The notes under the pieces: model-generated
What the model saw: only the letters and a program-made list of their open reading frames with translations
Told to the model about the DNA's origin: nothing
Database searches by the model: none
Assembly: GCA_963920665.1 (NCBI GenBank)
Contig: OY987271.1
Location: forward strand, 932,501-996,500
Length of the DNA: 64,000 bases
DNA from: Straminergon stramineum
Lineage: Eukaryota; Streptophyta; Bryopsida; Hypnales; Calliergonaceae
Direction of reading: 5' to 3'
Translations under genes and position numbers: made by a program
In this document: positions 11,750-23,544 of the stretch, piece after piece
Layout: each line of letters begins with the position of its first letter
Position numbering within the stretch: the stretch's first letter is position 1

Positions 11750-14700
11750 ATTGTGCCTTTGTGTATTGTCAACATCATCAATGTCTCCACAGTGCCACCC
11801 CACATGCTCTGCTCCCTTGCACCTTGGTTGTTGATTGGATGTATCTAATATCTCCCATCTCATGTTTGTAGTCCTTTGTTGATACCTCTTTTATGGTTTG
11901 TGAAACTCCTTCTTAGTTAATCAAGTCTTACTCCTCCACAATCTTCTCTACACTCCCAATGTTGATTGTTCTCCAAACTTGTGCAAGGCAAGGGACTAAA
12001 ATTTTATGTCCAATCCTCAAAGCAATGTAGGTTGTGCAAGGTGTTTGCAAGAAACACTTGTCCTTTTTTTGTCAAAAATAACATGACAGATTACTAATCC
12101 GCTATAAATTTTGAAATATGAACAAAATTAGATATTTAGTCCATTATGCATCAAAGCTCACAAGAAAGCTTTTGACAACCATAGGCACGTCCTTCTCTAT
12201 ATAGTCTTCTTCCATGCAATTCTCTCTTAGTCCATAACTCCTTTCAATATAATAGTCATATATTAATAAGGTTGCCAAACCTCTTGTTTGAAGACTTTAG
12301 GATTTTGTCCAATCCAAATTTTCTAAAGAATGATCCCTCAAACGAATATCCAATGTTTCTTGACTTTATTAAATCTACCTTATCATTGCCTTCCTCAAAA
12401 TGCATTGTTGCAAACCAAACCTTAATAAAGAAGAAACAACCCAATGTGATTAGATTGCAAGCAATCTTGACTAGTTGTAATTCAAAACAAATACTACTTG
12501 ATCAAAAATTCAAATGCTATCTTTGTTTAGAAATAAACTAATAAACTAAAAGAAGATGGCTTTTAAGACTATGAGGGTTTCTAACCGTGATGGATGAAAA
12601 AACTCTAGAAAATTCTCTCGTCTTGGGAGCCCTATGCAATCATCTTGGCCTTCAACCATGTCAATTAGGCTCCTAGCTATTGTCATTGTTTTGTTTGCTA
12701 GGATGGGCTTTGGCCATTGATAGTTGGCTTCCACCTTCCACCCTATTTGAGCTTGCTTGTTGTCTACCTTTGTTGCCTTGGTAGCTACTTTGATAGAATT
12801 AGGGGTCAAGCTTCCTATCCTTTAATGTTGATCCTTATCTTCTCATCTATCACCAAACAAGGACACATTCAATTTCAGAGTCTTTAGTAGGTCACATACA
12901 ATTCAACTGCTTCTAAGTAATCAAATTTGGGCTTGAAGGGCCAACCCAAATGCACGAGATGGAAACATATATCTCCAATTTCTCCTTGTCTTGTGCCCTC
13001 AATTGGCTTGATTTCCTACATAAGAAAGGGATATTTCCCATTTAGCAGGCTTTTCAAGAGTGTGAATCATTCAAAAGCGCTTACTATAAATTAGTTTATG
13101 ACAATTGCTTGGATAGAATTTGCCTTGGATTTCCATTGATTATGATTCTAATTTTTTTTAACTACAACCCTTCATCTAATGCCTAATAAGCCAAAGCCCT
13201 TGGAAAATGCAAGTTTTTTTAAAATTTCAAAATGACCGTAGTCAAAGTGGAATTTGACTTAGATGCCCCACCCGAATTCAAGCCCTACCTCCTTCACTTG
13301 CAATGCAATCAAAATGTGTAGTCTGTAGTTTGTGGATCCTTGTAGCATTGTGGAGGTCATGGCATGTGGCCAATTTTGTGGGCTATCAAATCCTTGTTCA
13401 CCTTACTATGTGTTCTCATGTTGGAGCTGCTATCCATCTCTTCATTTTTTTTGTTTCCTTCACTCCTACATTCTTCAATGGGGCTTGGCTTTCATTGTCG
13501 TTGATCTTGAAACGAGTCTTGAAATCACAGTTGTCTTGTTTGTGTCACCCTTGTGGATCTCCATTCTCTCACAAAGCTAGCTACAATCTTGTGTCATTGC
13601 ACTTGTTGTCCCTGTTGCGCTTTCACAAACTAGATCCAATGCACTCCCATGGCTCTTTTCACCTCAAGCTTTGGTCCTTGGTGTCTTCGTCATCCTATTG
13701 ATCCGTCCCTAGTTGTTGTAGTGCATAGCCACTAGCTAATTCTCAATCTTCTTGTTCTTTTTTCCAATCCCTTACTGGATCCCAAGTTCAATATTATTTT
13801 GAGAAGCTATCCCACAAGAGCCGCTTCCCAAGCCCATCCTAAGCTATATTCAACACATACAAATGCCTCAAATCAACTCCCATTCTACACCCTAATCAAC
13901 TCTACCTATTTTCTCCCTTGATCTTTCTACACAAGGATGCATGAGACCTAATCGACAAATTTACTACAACATAACCCCCCCTAACGTGGGCAATTTTCCT
14001 AAAAATTAAAGAGGCTCCTCCACACCAAGTGTTTTTGGAAAAAAGACCAAAAACCCTCATGAGAGGAAAAAACAAGTGAGAGAGAGAAAAAAACCCTAAT
14101 TTTTCTAATCTAATATCCCATTAACACTCTAACCTTCATCCACTTAAAACTTCATCTTTATCCTAAATTACCATAACTCACACTAATTTACAAATTTCTC
14201 CCCAACTTTAGAGCATCTAGCACAAAGTTAGTGTCTTAGTATTTTCTCTAATCCTACTAATTAGCTTCATATTTTTTGTACTTGCATTTTCAATTCCCCA
14301 TTCACTTCTAACCCTAATTCCTAATTGTAGTAGTTTATTTCCTCACGCTACCAAATTTTCCAATTGTCTAATTGCCTAATTGCCTAGTTCTTACTTAATG
14401 TTTTTTTTTTGTTGAAAAGTCCTAATTTTATAAAGAATTTCCCCACCATTCTCAAATAATCAAATTCTTTAACTAATTCCATACCATTATTCTAAAATCT
14501 TGCTAATACCTATCAAAAAATTCGTTAATTCATTTGCTATAGATTAATTCTTCCTAATAATAATTTCTGACTCACAATTTTATACCATTTTGCCTTAATT
14601 TTCCTTGGTTTAAATTGTGAGCTAATGTGGTGGCTTACAAAGACTTTTAGTATTGTACATATGCACCAAATCATCATTTCAAAATATGAAAAAATTAGAA

Positions 14701-14770
14701 AGAATGTAGTATAAAACAATTATTGTAGAAGGGGCTCTAATTTTTCTCAAAATTGAGTTTATATGAAAAT
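11750..14770. other. Gene-free stretch; possible remnant of an unknown coding element on the minus strand
   Basis: Minus-strand frames around 12546-13050 read like degraded protein (for example EANYQWPKPILANKTM and FHLVHLGWPFKPKFDYLEA) broken by stops. I cannot assign a family. A plus-strand frame at 13303-13701 is low-information. Probably an old transposon. Confidence 0.35.
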
Positions 14771-17257
14771 TTAACCCCTAAACTCTTAAAGGTTTGGGTA
14801 GGACGGTTATAATCTCAATTTTTGGCGTGATTTTTTGAATTTTTCTAAAGATATGAAAACTAATTGGCTTTATGGGAATGTAATTTTTATTTCAATCAGT
14901 GGAAGGGAACAAAAGTTATGCCATCCAAACCAAAAAGCAAGTGAGGGCCAACAACAAAAGAAAACACAAAAATTTGAAATATTAAAAAATAAATCATTTC
15001 TTATAGATTATATTTTCTATTTGGAAAGATTTGATTCATTCCATTTGGATAAGTGATGCAAAAGTTATGGAGTATCTTGTTTTGAGAGCAATCTTAGCAA
15101 ATTTATGTGAAAAAAAATGTGTTTTGTTCTTGTTATTTAACCCCTAAAGGACCAAGGTGGGTTTTTTTGGCAACATAACTTTTTTGGACAAGTACATGTG
15201 ACTAGAGATTTCCATATTTTTGGCCCAAATTTTAAGAGAAGGTGTGGACAAGGAATATCTTTCATGTGCACTAAATTTCAGGGCATTTGGAAATGAGTCA
15301 AAAGTTATGGCCTAATATGTAGATTGTTTCTCAACTCGGGCAGTCTGGGCAGATCTGAAAAAATCATTTTTTTCAAGAATCAAAATTTGAAATTGGTTTT
15401 CCAGATTTATATATACATAAAAAGCTTTGAATCATTCCATTTTGATCAATGAATCAAAAGTTATGAGATGTTTTAGTTTGTGGGTAAGTATGGATTCTCT
15501 ACTCTAAAATAAACTTTGAAGTCTTATATTTAACTCAATTTTCAATATTTTTTGAAAAGAATAAAAATATTGGATGTAGATTGTTTATTAAAACATTACA
15601 ACCATTGGGATTGGGATTTTTCAATTCCATTATTAAATTGTTAACAACTTAGTATTTTGAATCATTCTCTACATCTTTCTACTTACTATTTTTTTCCTAT
15701 ATGTTTCACAATTCCAAATGATCTGAAAATTTTCAAGCATCTAGCCAACTTGCAGTAAAGATTGAATCTAAAGAAGAACCACCATTTCAGACATTTTTTC
15801 ATACAAATCTGACTTTGTGAAGTGCAGCTGCCCGTTTTTTCAGAGGGCCCGGAAAAAAAAATTTGTCACTTCAAGTGCTAATATCTTGCAATCTACATGG
15901 TGTAAATTTCTGAAATTTTTTCCACATCTTCCCAATATAGTGTACTGCAAGATCCTATGGTTACATGTGTCCAAAAATGATAATTTTCAAAAATTTGGTA
16001 CTTGTATTAGAAATGGCAGTTTTTGAGGGGTTTTGGTGTTAACATAGTCAAGGAACTTTAGGAGTTAATTAAATTTTCACAATTATTGAAAAATAAAGTT
16101 CCACATGGTTGTATCCACTTACTAGAACAATCTCACATGAGGGATTAATGTGTTTCAATTCCAACTTAGAGCTATTGACAATTGAGGTTTTTTTTAATCT
16201 CACATTTGCTTCAATTTAACAAAAAATTGAAGAATAAAAATGGCCCATTTTTGTTTTTCTTTAATTCTCAACTCAATTCTTCAAAAAAAATATTTTTAAT
16301 TAAATACATATTTTCAAAAATAAATCAAATTAAGAAGATTCAAAGCTTACAATCCATTTAGTCTTCATGCAAAAAATCCCTCATATTCTTCACTTCAACT
16401 ACTTATATCTTGTAATGGATATTGCCAAAGATTTTGAAATTTCTTCCAAACATTTTCATACTAGTCTAGTGGAAGATCCTTCAATTGGATGTAAAAAATA
16501 AACAAATGTTCAAAAATTTTGCTCTTTACATTTGAAATGGCAATTTTGAGTGATTTTTGACTAAAAAATGGCATTGGAACTCTAGGATTTCAAAGGCGAT
16601 TTAGCTTCCAAATAATAAACTATAGAAGAATGCAAACTTGTCCCCCAAACACTCAAGGAATTTATACCCATAATTATCTCCTAAAGGAACAAGTCACATT
16701 TCGGGCAGAAATTGTCAAAAACTGCCACTTTTTAGGGCAGCAAGAAAAAAAAAACATGAAAATAAAGTTGTTTTTTCAAAATTCAACCGTACAAATTTGT
16801 ACTAGACTTCTTTGGGAACATGTGGAAAAAAATTTAGAAACTTTGACTGCACGGATTGAAAGATTATAACGTTTAAAGTTAGGTGAAAGAGTTTTTTTCC
16901 AACCTTGCCCGACAGGGCCCTGCAAACTTTAACTCCTTCTAGAATGAGATTCTTACACTAAACCTGGTTATTTTTTTTAACAATTGCATCTTGTATCATG
17001 TAAGCTACACACCCACCAAATTTCAAAATCATAGGAAGAGTTTTGCACATGTTGCCCCGAGCTGCCCGCAAAGTTTAGGGCAGCATAACTTTTGATCCGG
17101 GCATCTGATTGGGGAAAAAATTAGATTTTCAGGAAGGGGGTACATGGATACACATCATGTCAAAATCTCATGAACATCCGACCAAAAATGACTTCGTAGG
17201 AACCTACCCGAAATTTCTTGTGTACGTTGAATGGACACTTTGTCCTTTAGGGGTTAA
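14771..17257. mobile_element. Composite of TTAA-bounded elements (outer ends)
   Basis: The left edge reads TTAACCCCTAAACTC and the right edge CCTTTAGGGGTTAA (17244-17257). In between is a complete family-A copy (15137-16068), a diverged family-A-like segment (about 16069-16600) and a related segment at 16620-17257 with GGGCAG and CATAACTTTTGATCC motifs. This may be one large element with later insertions or neighbouring copies; I cannot tell which. No transposase frame. Confidence 0.55.
15137..16068 (+). mobile_element. TTAA element, family A (932 bp)
   Basis: Left end TTAACCCCTAAAGGACCAAG, right end CTTTAGGAGTTAA. It is colinear with the 949-bp copy at 45091-46039 throughout, including GGCAACATAACTTTTTTGG near the left and the CTAATATCTTGCAATC region near the right. 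Its right terminal repeat has one change (GGAG for GGGG). Non-coding. Confidence 0.85.
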
Positions 17258-17410
17258 TACTACCCAAAATGTAACACCTACATTAGGACAAAAAAATGTT
17301 GCAAAAATCTAGATATTGATTATGCAAGATGCGCACAATCAATACATGAGTCCATGAGAGCCTATTGTTGGTATTTAGTACACTTTGAGAGGATACTTTG
17401 AAATTTCATA

Positions 17411-19015
17411 ACCAACTATTGTGCCCTACGCCATTGCCACACTCACTCAAATAAAAGTAAAAAGTAATTTTCTAACTTTTAATTCATATTTTCTTTTAAC
17501 TTTGAAATTCAATATCTTTTCTAATATGAGTCAAAACACCAAGGAACAATGGAGGAGTGCAAGGGTTTTGTTGTGGTGTCCTATGCCATTGCCACAACCA
17601 AAATAAAAGTAAAAATAATTCTCTCATTTTTTTAATTTGTAAAGTCTTTGAAATTCCATATCTTTTATGCACAAAGGAATGCAAAGGCTTTATTGTAGTG
17701 TGAGAAGTTGCATTCTTAATATGAATAGAAAGCTTTATGCATGAAAGAGTGCAAGAGCTTTGTTTTGTGGCGTTTGGACATGCAATGTGAAAGTTTTGTT
17801 TTTTTCAAAATAAAAGATAATTTAATTCAATTTTTTAATTCTTATAAACTTTGAAATTCAATGGCTTTCACACCGTAGGCCCAAACACCACCAAACAAAG
17901 CCCATGCACCTCTACTTGAAGAGAGCTTTCTAATCATACCAAGAACATAATTGGAAGGCTACATGGTCCAAAAGATATCACTGTCAAAAACAAAACAAAA
18001 CAAACAATCTCACTTAAGGTATACAAGCACAAACTTGTTGGAATGCAACATTGAACCGAGGAGAATATGGATTGGATAGCTTGTTGAAGTCTTAGTAAAA
18101 CATTTGGCATGAAAACATGACCCTATTTGTGATAGCAAGTGGTGACATGAATCATGACACTCCATATTTAATATAATATAATAGATAGACTAGTGTGTCA
18201 TGTCTTGTTGCCATAGTCAAAATATAAATGTAAAAGTAATTTTCTAATTTTTTAATTTGAAAAAACTTTAGAATTTAATAACTTTCATACCATAGACCCA
18301 AAGGCCACGAAACAAAGCCTTTGCACCCTTCCTTGTTAGAGAGCTTTCCAACCAAACCAAGAACACGATTAGGGGGATGCATAGTCTAAGAGATCTCCCT
18401 GTAACAAACAAAACAAACAACCTATATTAAGGTATGAGTTGATATAGGATCCAAATTATGCATGTTGAAACACATTTGCAATTCTCTTTCAATTTCCAAT
18501 ATCCAATAAAAAATAATTTAAATTTACTAATAGAAACCATGCTCAATTGTAATTAGTGATGATTATAGTTGCACATTCTTCAATCTTATTTTCAAATGTG
18601 AGTAGATTGCTGAATAGCAGTAACATATTCTAATGATAAACACCACAAAACTGAGAAAAAATTGACAGCGTTCAATGGAGAAGGGGGTCCCCCCGCTCCT
18701 TCTAATAAGTTTGCTTTCTTTGCTTTCTTTCCCTTTTTTTTCAGTTTTCAGGTGCTCTGTTCTCTTCATTTGTCCAGCCTCTTTTAGCTTGGCTACCCTG
18801 TACTGTGACTTTTTTCTACAATGGAATCCCATTTGTTTCAAACCTTGGTTATCTATAATTTAAGTTACGTTGTTGTTTGTTCGTTTTGTTTGTTAGAGTG
18901 AGATCTCGCAATTGATGTTATTACATTTCCAAGTTTTTATGAATTTAAAAATTAAGAAAATTTATTTTGTCTGTGGCAACGGCACAGGGCACGCTAGTTT
19001 ATATGGAGGTTAAAT
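17411..19015 (-). mobile_element. Helitron-like composite with repeated GCCATTGCCACA subterminal motif
   Basis: At 18960-19008 the minus strand reads ACTAGCGTGCCCTGTGCC then GTTGCCACAGACAAAATAAA. This resembles the ends of plant Basho-type Helitrons (family knowledge from memory). Related motifs followed by AAATAAAAGTAAAA...AATTTTCTAA occur at about 17418, 17584 and 18207 on the plus strand. Two direct copies of about 170 bp (17851-18023 and 18271-18436) share CCAAACAAAGCC and GAGAGCTTTC. No 3' hairpin with CTRR was identified, so the class is tentative. Confidence 0.4.
18575..18846 (+). mobile_element. Possible retroposon 3' portion
   Basis: The segment ends in CAATGGAATCCCATTTGTTTC, nearly the same 3' end as the retroposon at 39023-39162, and has a similar CTTGGCT...GTACTGTG stretch upstream. 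It lacks a long poly-A and I found no target duplication, so the left border is a guess. Confidence 0.4.
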
Positions 19016-19019
19016 CATA

Positions 19020-19965
19020 TGAAAATGATTCATAGGTCATGATATTTCTAGACTTTGTTAAAAATTCTCATTAAATTATAATTGTAAGTTGCTCTTTATA
19101 CGAGTTACAACATTATTCTATCTATCTGTCAATCTTATTTATAATCGTGAAGACAGTATTTCTACATCATTGAACTGAAGTTGCAAACATAGATCATATC
19201 AAGAGTTAAGCTTTATAAGCACAATTGATCTTCAAATTTAACAATGTTGACTGTTGATATAACCCTCCAAATTACATAAAATGCACATTTTTAGACAGCA
19301 CACACACCAGCCTCTAACAAGTATGAACAAAATAATTGGTCACCCAAGAAACGCCCAGATGGGAAAATGGTAGAGAATATATTTCACAAGAAAAGTATCT
19401 GTCAATGATACATGGGTGGTATGACAAAGTAGTGTAAGCAATTAAGTGCATTGACACACGATCAATGCCATGTTGCTACTTCAAAAAGCCACCATTCAGG
19501 CTTTTCAGCATATGTAAGTAAAAGGCCTGAATCCAGGCATTAAATATGACCTCAGCATCTTCAATGCTGTTTTCACCTCAATGAATGTGTTAAGCAGGTA
19601 CTACATACATATCAGGACTGTACACACCAACATGGTGATCAGTTCCTAACAAAAAGAATTATGTGTCATGGTTTGCAATGTGGAGAAAATTAACAAACTT
19701 GATAGTGCGGGACTTCACCTTGTAAAATTAAACCTGCCTGCAGGACATCCCAGATTCCATGTTGGTACAAGGTCCAATGGAGCACTTCCACGTGGGAAGG
19801 AAAATTGTAAGCAGACCAGAATCTTGCCTACCTCATATGCACTACCCTGAGTTAGTGCTCTTGATACGCGATCATATGTACAGCAGAGTGCCTCCAGATC
19901 TTCACCCCTCATCCAGTGAGTTGGCACATCACAACTGAGCAACCAGTTAATTGCGTTTTCACAAA
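19020..19965 (-). other. 3' flank / probable 3' UTR of CRBN
   Basis: About 950 bases between the stop codon of the cereblon gene and the Helitron-like composite at 17.4-19.0 kb. The part next to the gene (19650-19965) is more GC-balanced than the distal part and probably contains the 3' UTR. No clear polyadenylation signal could be chosen by eye. Small open frames on either strand here have no recognisable content. Confidence 0.4.
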
Positions 19966-22900
19966 TTACGAACTGTTCTCAGCCAGCTGCGACCTTCGAA
20001 TTCCCCAGAATGCCTTCGGTCTGCTCTCCTCGTCGACAGCCGTGAAGCGCCATCCCATGTGAGCTGTACACTCTGAACACTGTGCCAGAACCCATGCATA
20101 TCTGCATAACGTAACCACCCATATTTCATTCGTCAAACTACAGTCATAGAATGGAATACAATAGAAAAGCAAATTTCATGATTTTCTAAACTGTAACCAG
20201 TATGATCTCAGTAATTTTCAAGCAATTTGATCAGATCATCTATATCAGAGGGCCGATAATGCCAACATTAAGTAGAATTTCAAATTAGAGTCAACTTGGC
20301 GTCAAATCAACATCAATTTCATATCAATCTGCCTGGTTTTACTTGGGATAATGAGAAAAAAGAGGGATAACTGACCCTGGGAACCAGCTATTTGCAGTCT
20401 GAGGTTGCCCGTCCAGCATAAGCCCTCGAGCCCTGGCGAGAGTAAGAGTTTCATGCACATATCCATGAGCATTCACATACGCACTGATGGGACCATCTGC
20501 TGACATTACCAGCATGTCGCTTCGCCTTGCAATCGAAGCCTGAAAGAAATAACCAGGAGATTAATCCTTTCATTCAGTGTAGACTATCACTCTTCAAAAA
20601 ATGGACTTTGTTTACTACCAACCAATACTGCAGATACGAAAACTCAGAACATTATCTTCACTGTGCAAGTTATGGCGATGTGGGCATACCATGCAGCATT
20701 TACAACGGAGTTGATCCATAGATTCCAACAATTCGATCTCACGACGCAGTCTATGCACAGTTCCATCCACTTCAAGGAGCTCCTGACGGGTAGAATCTTG
20801 CAAAGGCATGTTGCTAGCAATGTAATATGAAAGTTGAGTGGGTGTCTGCACCATAGCCTCCATCCGGGGAAGCTCAGCCATCTGCCTCAGCATATCTGCT
20901 CCACAAGAAAAAGCTAGAATCTATAGCTCAAGCAACCAAGACAATCGAGCAGCATGCAAGCCCATCTGGATTCATGATCTCAATCCCTAATGGACCAAGG
21001 AATCATAGTGTGAAACGTATTATTCAAGTGAGGTCACATTTTATACCAGAATCGATGGAGAATATTGCACGTGTTGGTCACAATTTCTTTTTAATTAACC
21101 AAAAAAAGTTTCTACGCAAACTACTCAAAACTGTTTTAAAGCTAATGTGGCCTTCTCAATCCTTCAGGGGTAGATTTCACTGACGGTAATATTTTGAATC
21201 GCTTCATTCAGCACTTCAATTACACCAGAATTATGAAATGCAAAAACTGTTTATCCACAGCAGATTAACAAAAAGTGTTTCCTACACTTGGCTCTATCAC
21301 GAATGGAATACTTAGATTGCAAGAGGTTACCTGCAGCTCGCCTTGCCAAGTCGTACGCATCAAATTGTCGATACACCCAATGAGGCCAGGCAGTGCACTG
21401 AGCCCTAAATTTCCATTTCCCTGCATCAGACGCCCAAGCTTTACAGGCAGCACCCCATCCCCCCTCCCGAGGTCTCTTCACACCTGAAACATGTCCTCCG
21501 GAAGTTTCGCCACTGTACATAGGCCGGTCAACATGCGTAGGAACTTCATAAGCATCATCTGCAGTTGCAGCACCACCTCTGTAACTTCCTAATGCAAGAT
21601 ATGTCGTCTCTTCAGCCCGCCTTCGAACTCTTCTATTCCGCCAATATCCAGGCCTTTCCTCCTCTTCACTGCTTTCATCTTCGCCTATACCCCTTTCCAA
21701 AACTCGCAGCAGATCATCATTCTCAGTGGCGAATTGAGTATCTTCCGGTGCAGAGTCTGAGTCATCAAAAGCATCAACATCACTCCCAGCTTGAAGGGTT
21801 GCTTCATCGTCGCTGAGCTCGTAGGGGAGAGGAGAAGTGGCAGCAGCGCGTGGCACTTTCCCACTCTGGAAAGACGGTACTGACGCTAGACGCGAAAATG
21901 CATCCCTGGGAATGTGGAGAGGAGATTCCTCTTCAATGATCTGAACTTGAGCAAATAGCTGCAGAACACCAAAAAACAACAGATTAGGAAGTTTAAACTG
22001 ATGAGTCAGAAGAAAAAACACGATAAGATAGATGATATGAAAGCCGAAAGGGACCTGGTCTCATCTCCTATGCTAAAACCTCGTTACCATGAAATTCATA
22101 CGCTTGGTTATGAACATATTACTAAAAGGTGTGAGCATGCCTTAGCTAATGTCTATAATCATTGTTCTTTGAAAGAAAACGGGGTTATCTCCTATCTCAG
22201 TTCACTCTTAAGCAAAACAATCAGAAGCAAGCGAACTACAAACTTACCGCTCCATCGGCTTCTGTCCAGGCCTTGCAAATGCGAAAGCGCTGCCGACCTT
22301 TGGTCACGACGTTCACAGAGCCATCCGTGAGGTGCCGCAGCTGGCGGATCTGGAATAAGAACCATTCACAATTGACCAATTTGTTAGAAGCAGTACTTCG
22401 GCGTCGGGTGAGGAACACACGATCACGAAATTGAAAGCGAAATAGCTTAAGCAGTGATCGTGGTCCTAACCTCGGCAGTAGTGCCGACTGAAGCTACTGT
22501 GACTTGCCCATCCTGAGGCCTAGCTCGAACATGAATCACGCCCAGTGTATTTGGGGCATCCTCGCTCTTAATTGCTCGCTCAACTGCAGCTTTGAACCTC
22601 GGCTGCAACACTCGCAGTGGCAGCGTGTCTTCAGGAAATAGCACAATACCTGCAACCATTTGAACTTAGTACAAAGCCCTAATAAATATCCCACAAAGAG
22701 ATCAAATATCCCACAAAGAGATCAGCAGCAATGCCCAAAGCTAAAAACCCAAGCAGGCACCAGTCTTACCTTCTAAGTAAAACATGGGCAGCGTCAGAAA
22801 TGCACCACCGTCAGCATAAGAGCGACTACTAGCTACGTCTTCGACCTCTGCAACCAAACAAGGTGTAAGGTCAACATCCAACCACATTCACATCAGTCTC

Positions 22901-23544
22901 TTTTGAAGAGATATGACTCAAATTATGGCACGATTTTGCTACATAAACGACTTCATGTACACAAGATTCGGTTGATACTCAATTCAGAACCACCAGAAGC
23001 CAAAAGATCACAACATACCGCCCAAGTAGGTGTGCATGGAAGCAATATTTGTGTCAAATGTGAAACCCTCCTGAGAACCAACACCTTCATCCCCTTCATC
23101 CCCTCCATCCCTTCCGCCATCCATGCTGGACCAGAAAACAACCAAACAGTAGGAGGATCAGCTGACGATAAAAAAAACCCGTGAGAAACCAATAGAGCAC
23201 CCGCTGGGAGAATAGAAAAGTTCACAAAACTCTGCTTGAATTCCAAAGCAACATATTATGAAGAAAGCAAAGGCAGGGGGATGCTACCTGGCATCATCAT
23301 CACTCAAAATGCCATCCACTGCATCTATGTCTTCTGCCGCTTGCATGTGCTCAGCTTGGAATTGCCCCGCCTGTATCCGCTGCAGTTGCATTCGCGAGTA
23401 CTCGAGCTCCCGAAGAATTCTCAGCAGCTGCAGACGTTCACTGCTAGACGCCTCTCCACCATCTAAATCTTCTGCCAGGCTCTGAAGGTCCACCACCTCG
23501 CCCACATCCGCCCCTTCTGAACCTCCACTGTAGCCCATGTCCAT
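19966..23544 (-). CDS. CRBN: Plant cereblon (CRBN) homologue, 9 coding exons, 618 aa, intact
   Basis: Cereblon is the substrate receptor of CUL4-DDB1 E3 ubiquitin ligases; its CULT domain binds thalidomide-type drugs and C-terminal cyclic imides (family knowledge). Exons, in translation order: 23544-23288, 23125-23019, 22847-22770, 22649-22471, 22349-22248, 21958-21331, 20895-20690, 20539-20376, 20101-19966. All eight introns are GT-AG, all phases join, and the 1857 nt end in TAA. The Lon-N-like domain begins near residue 141 (LPMFYLEGIVLFPEDTLPLR) and runs to about 515. It is interrupted at about 285-345 by a Ser/Asp/Glu-rich insert followed by a basic patch (RNRRVRRR). The CULT domain covers about 510-618. 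Zinc pairs are C515/C518 and C582/C585; pocket tryptophans are W571 (SWFPG), W577 (YAW) and W591 (MGWRF). The start is the first in-frame ATG, with a second ATG two codons later. Residues 1-121 are acidic, low-complexity and least certain. 5' UTR exons were not resolved. Confidence 0.93.
22684..22723. repeat. 20-bp tandem duplication in CRBN intron 3
   Basis: Two adjacent perfect copies of a 20-base unit beginning AAATATCCCACAAAG lie in the intron between exons 3 and 4 of the cereblon gene. They look like a recent local duplication. They are away from both splice sites and no effect is implied. Confidence 0.85.

Noticed and set aside
21565..21816. Plus-strand open frame over the cereblon gene
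   Set aside because: It is antisense to exon 6 of a well-supported gene and has no recognisable content.
22953..23246. Minus-strand 97-codon frame rich in EGMEGMKGMK
   Set aside because: The true exon here (23019-23125) is read in the neighbouring frame, as shown by splice phase and by the FDTNIASMHTYLG motif joining to VEDVASSR.
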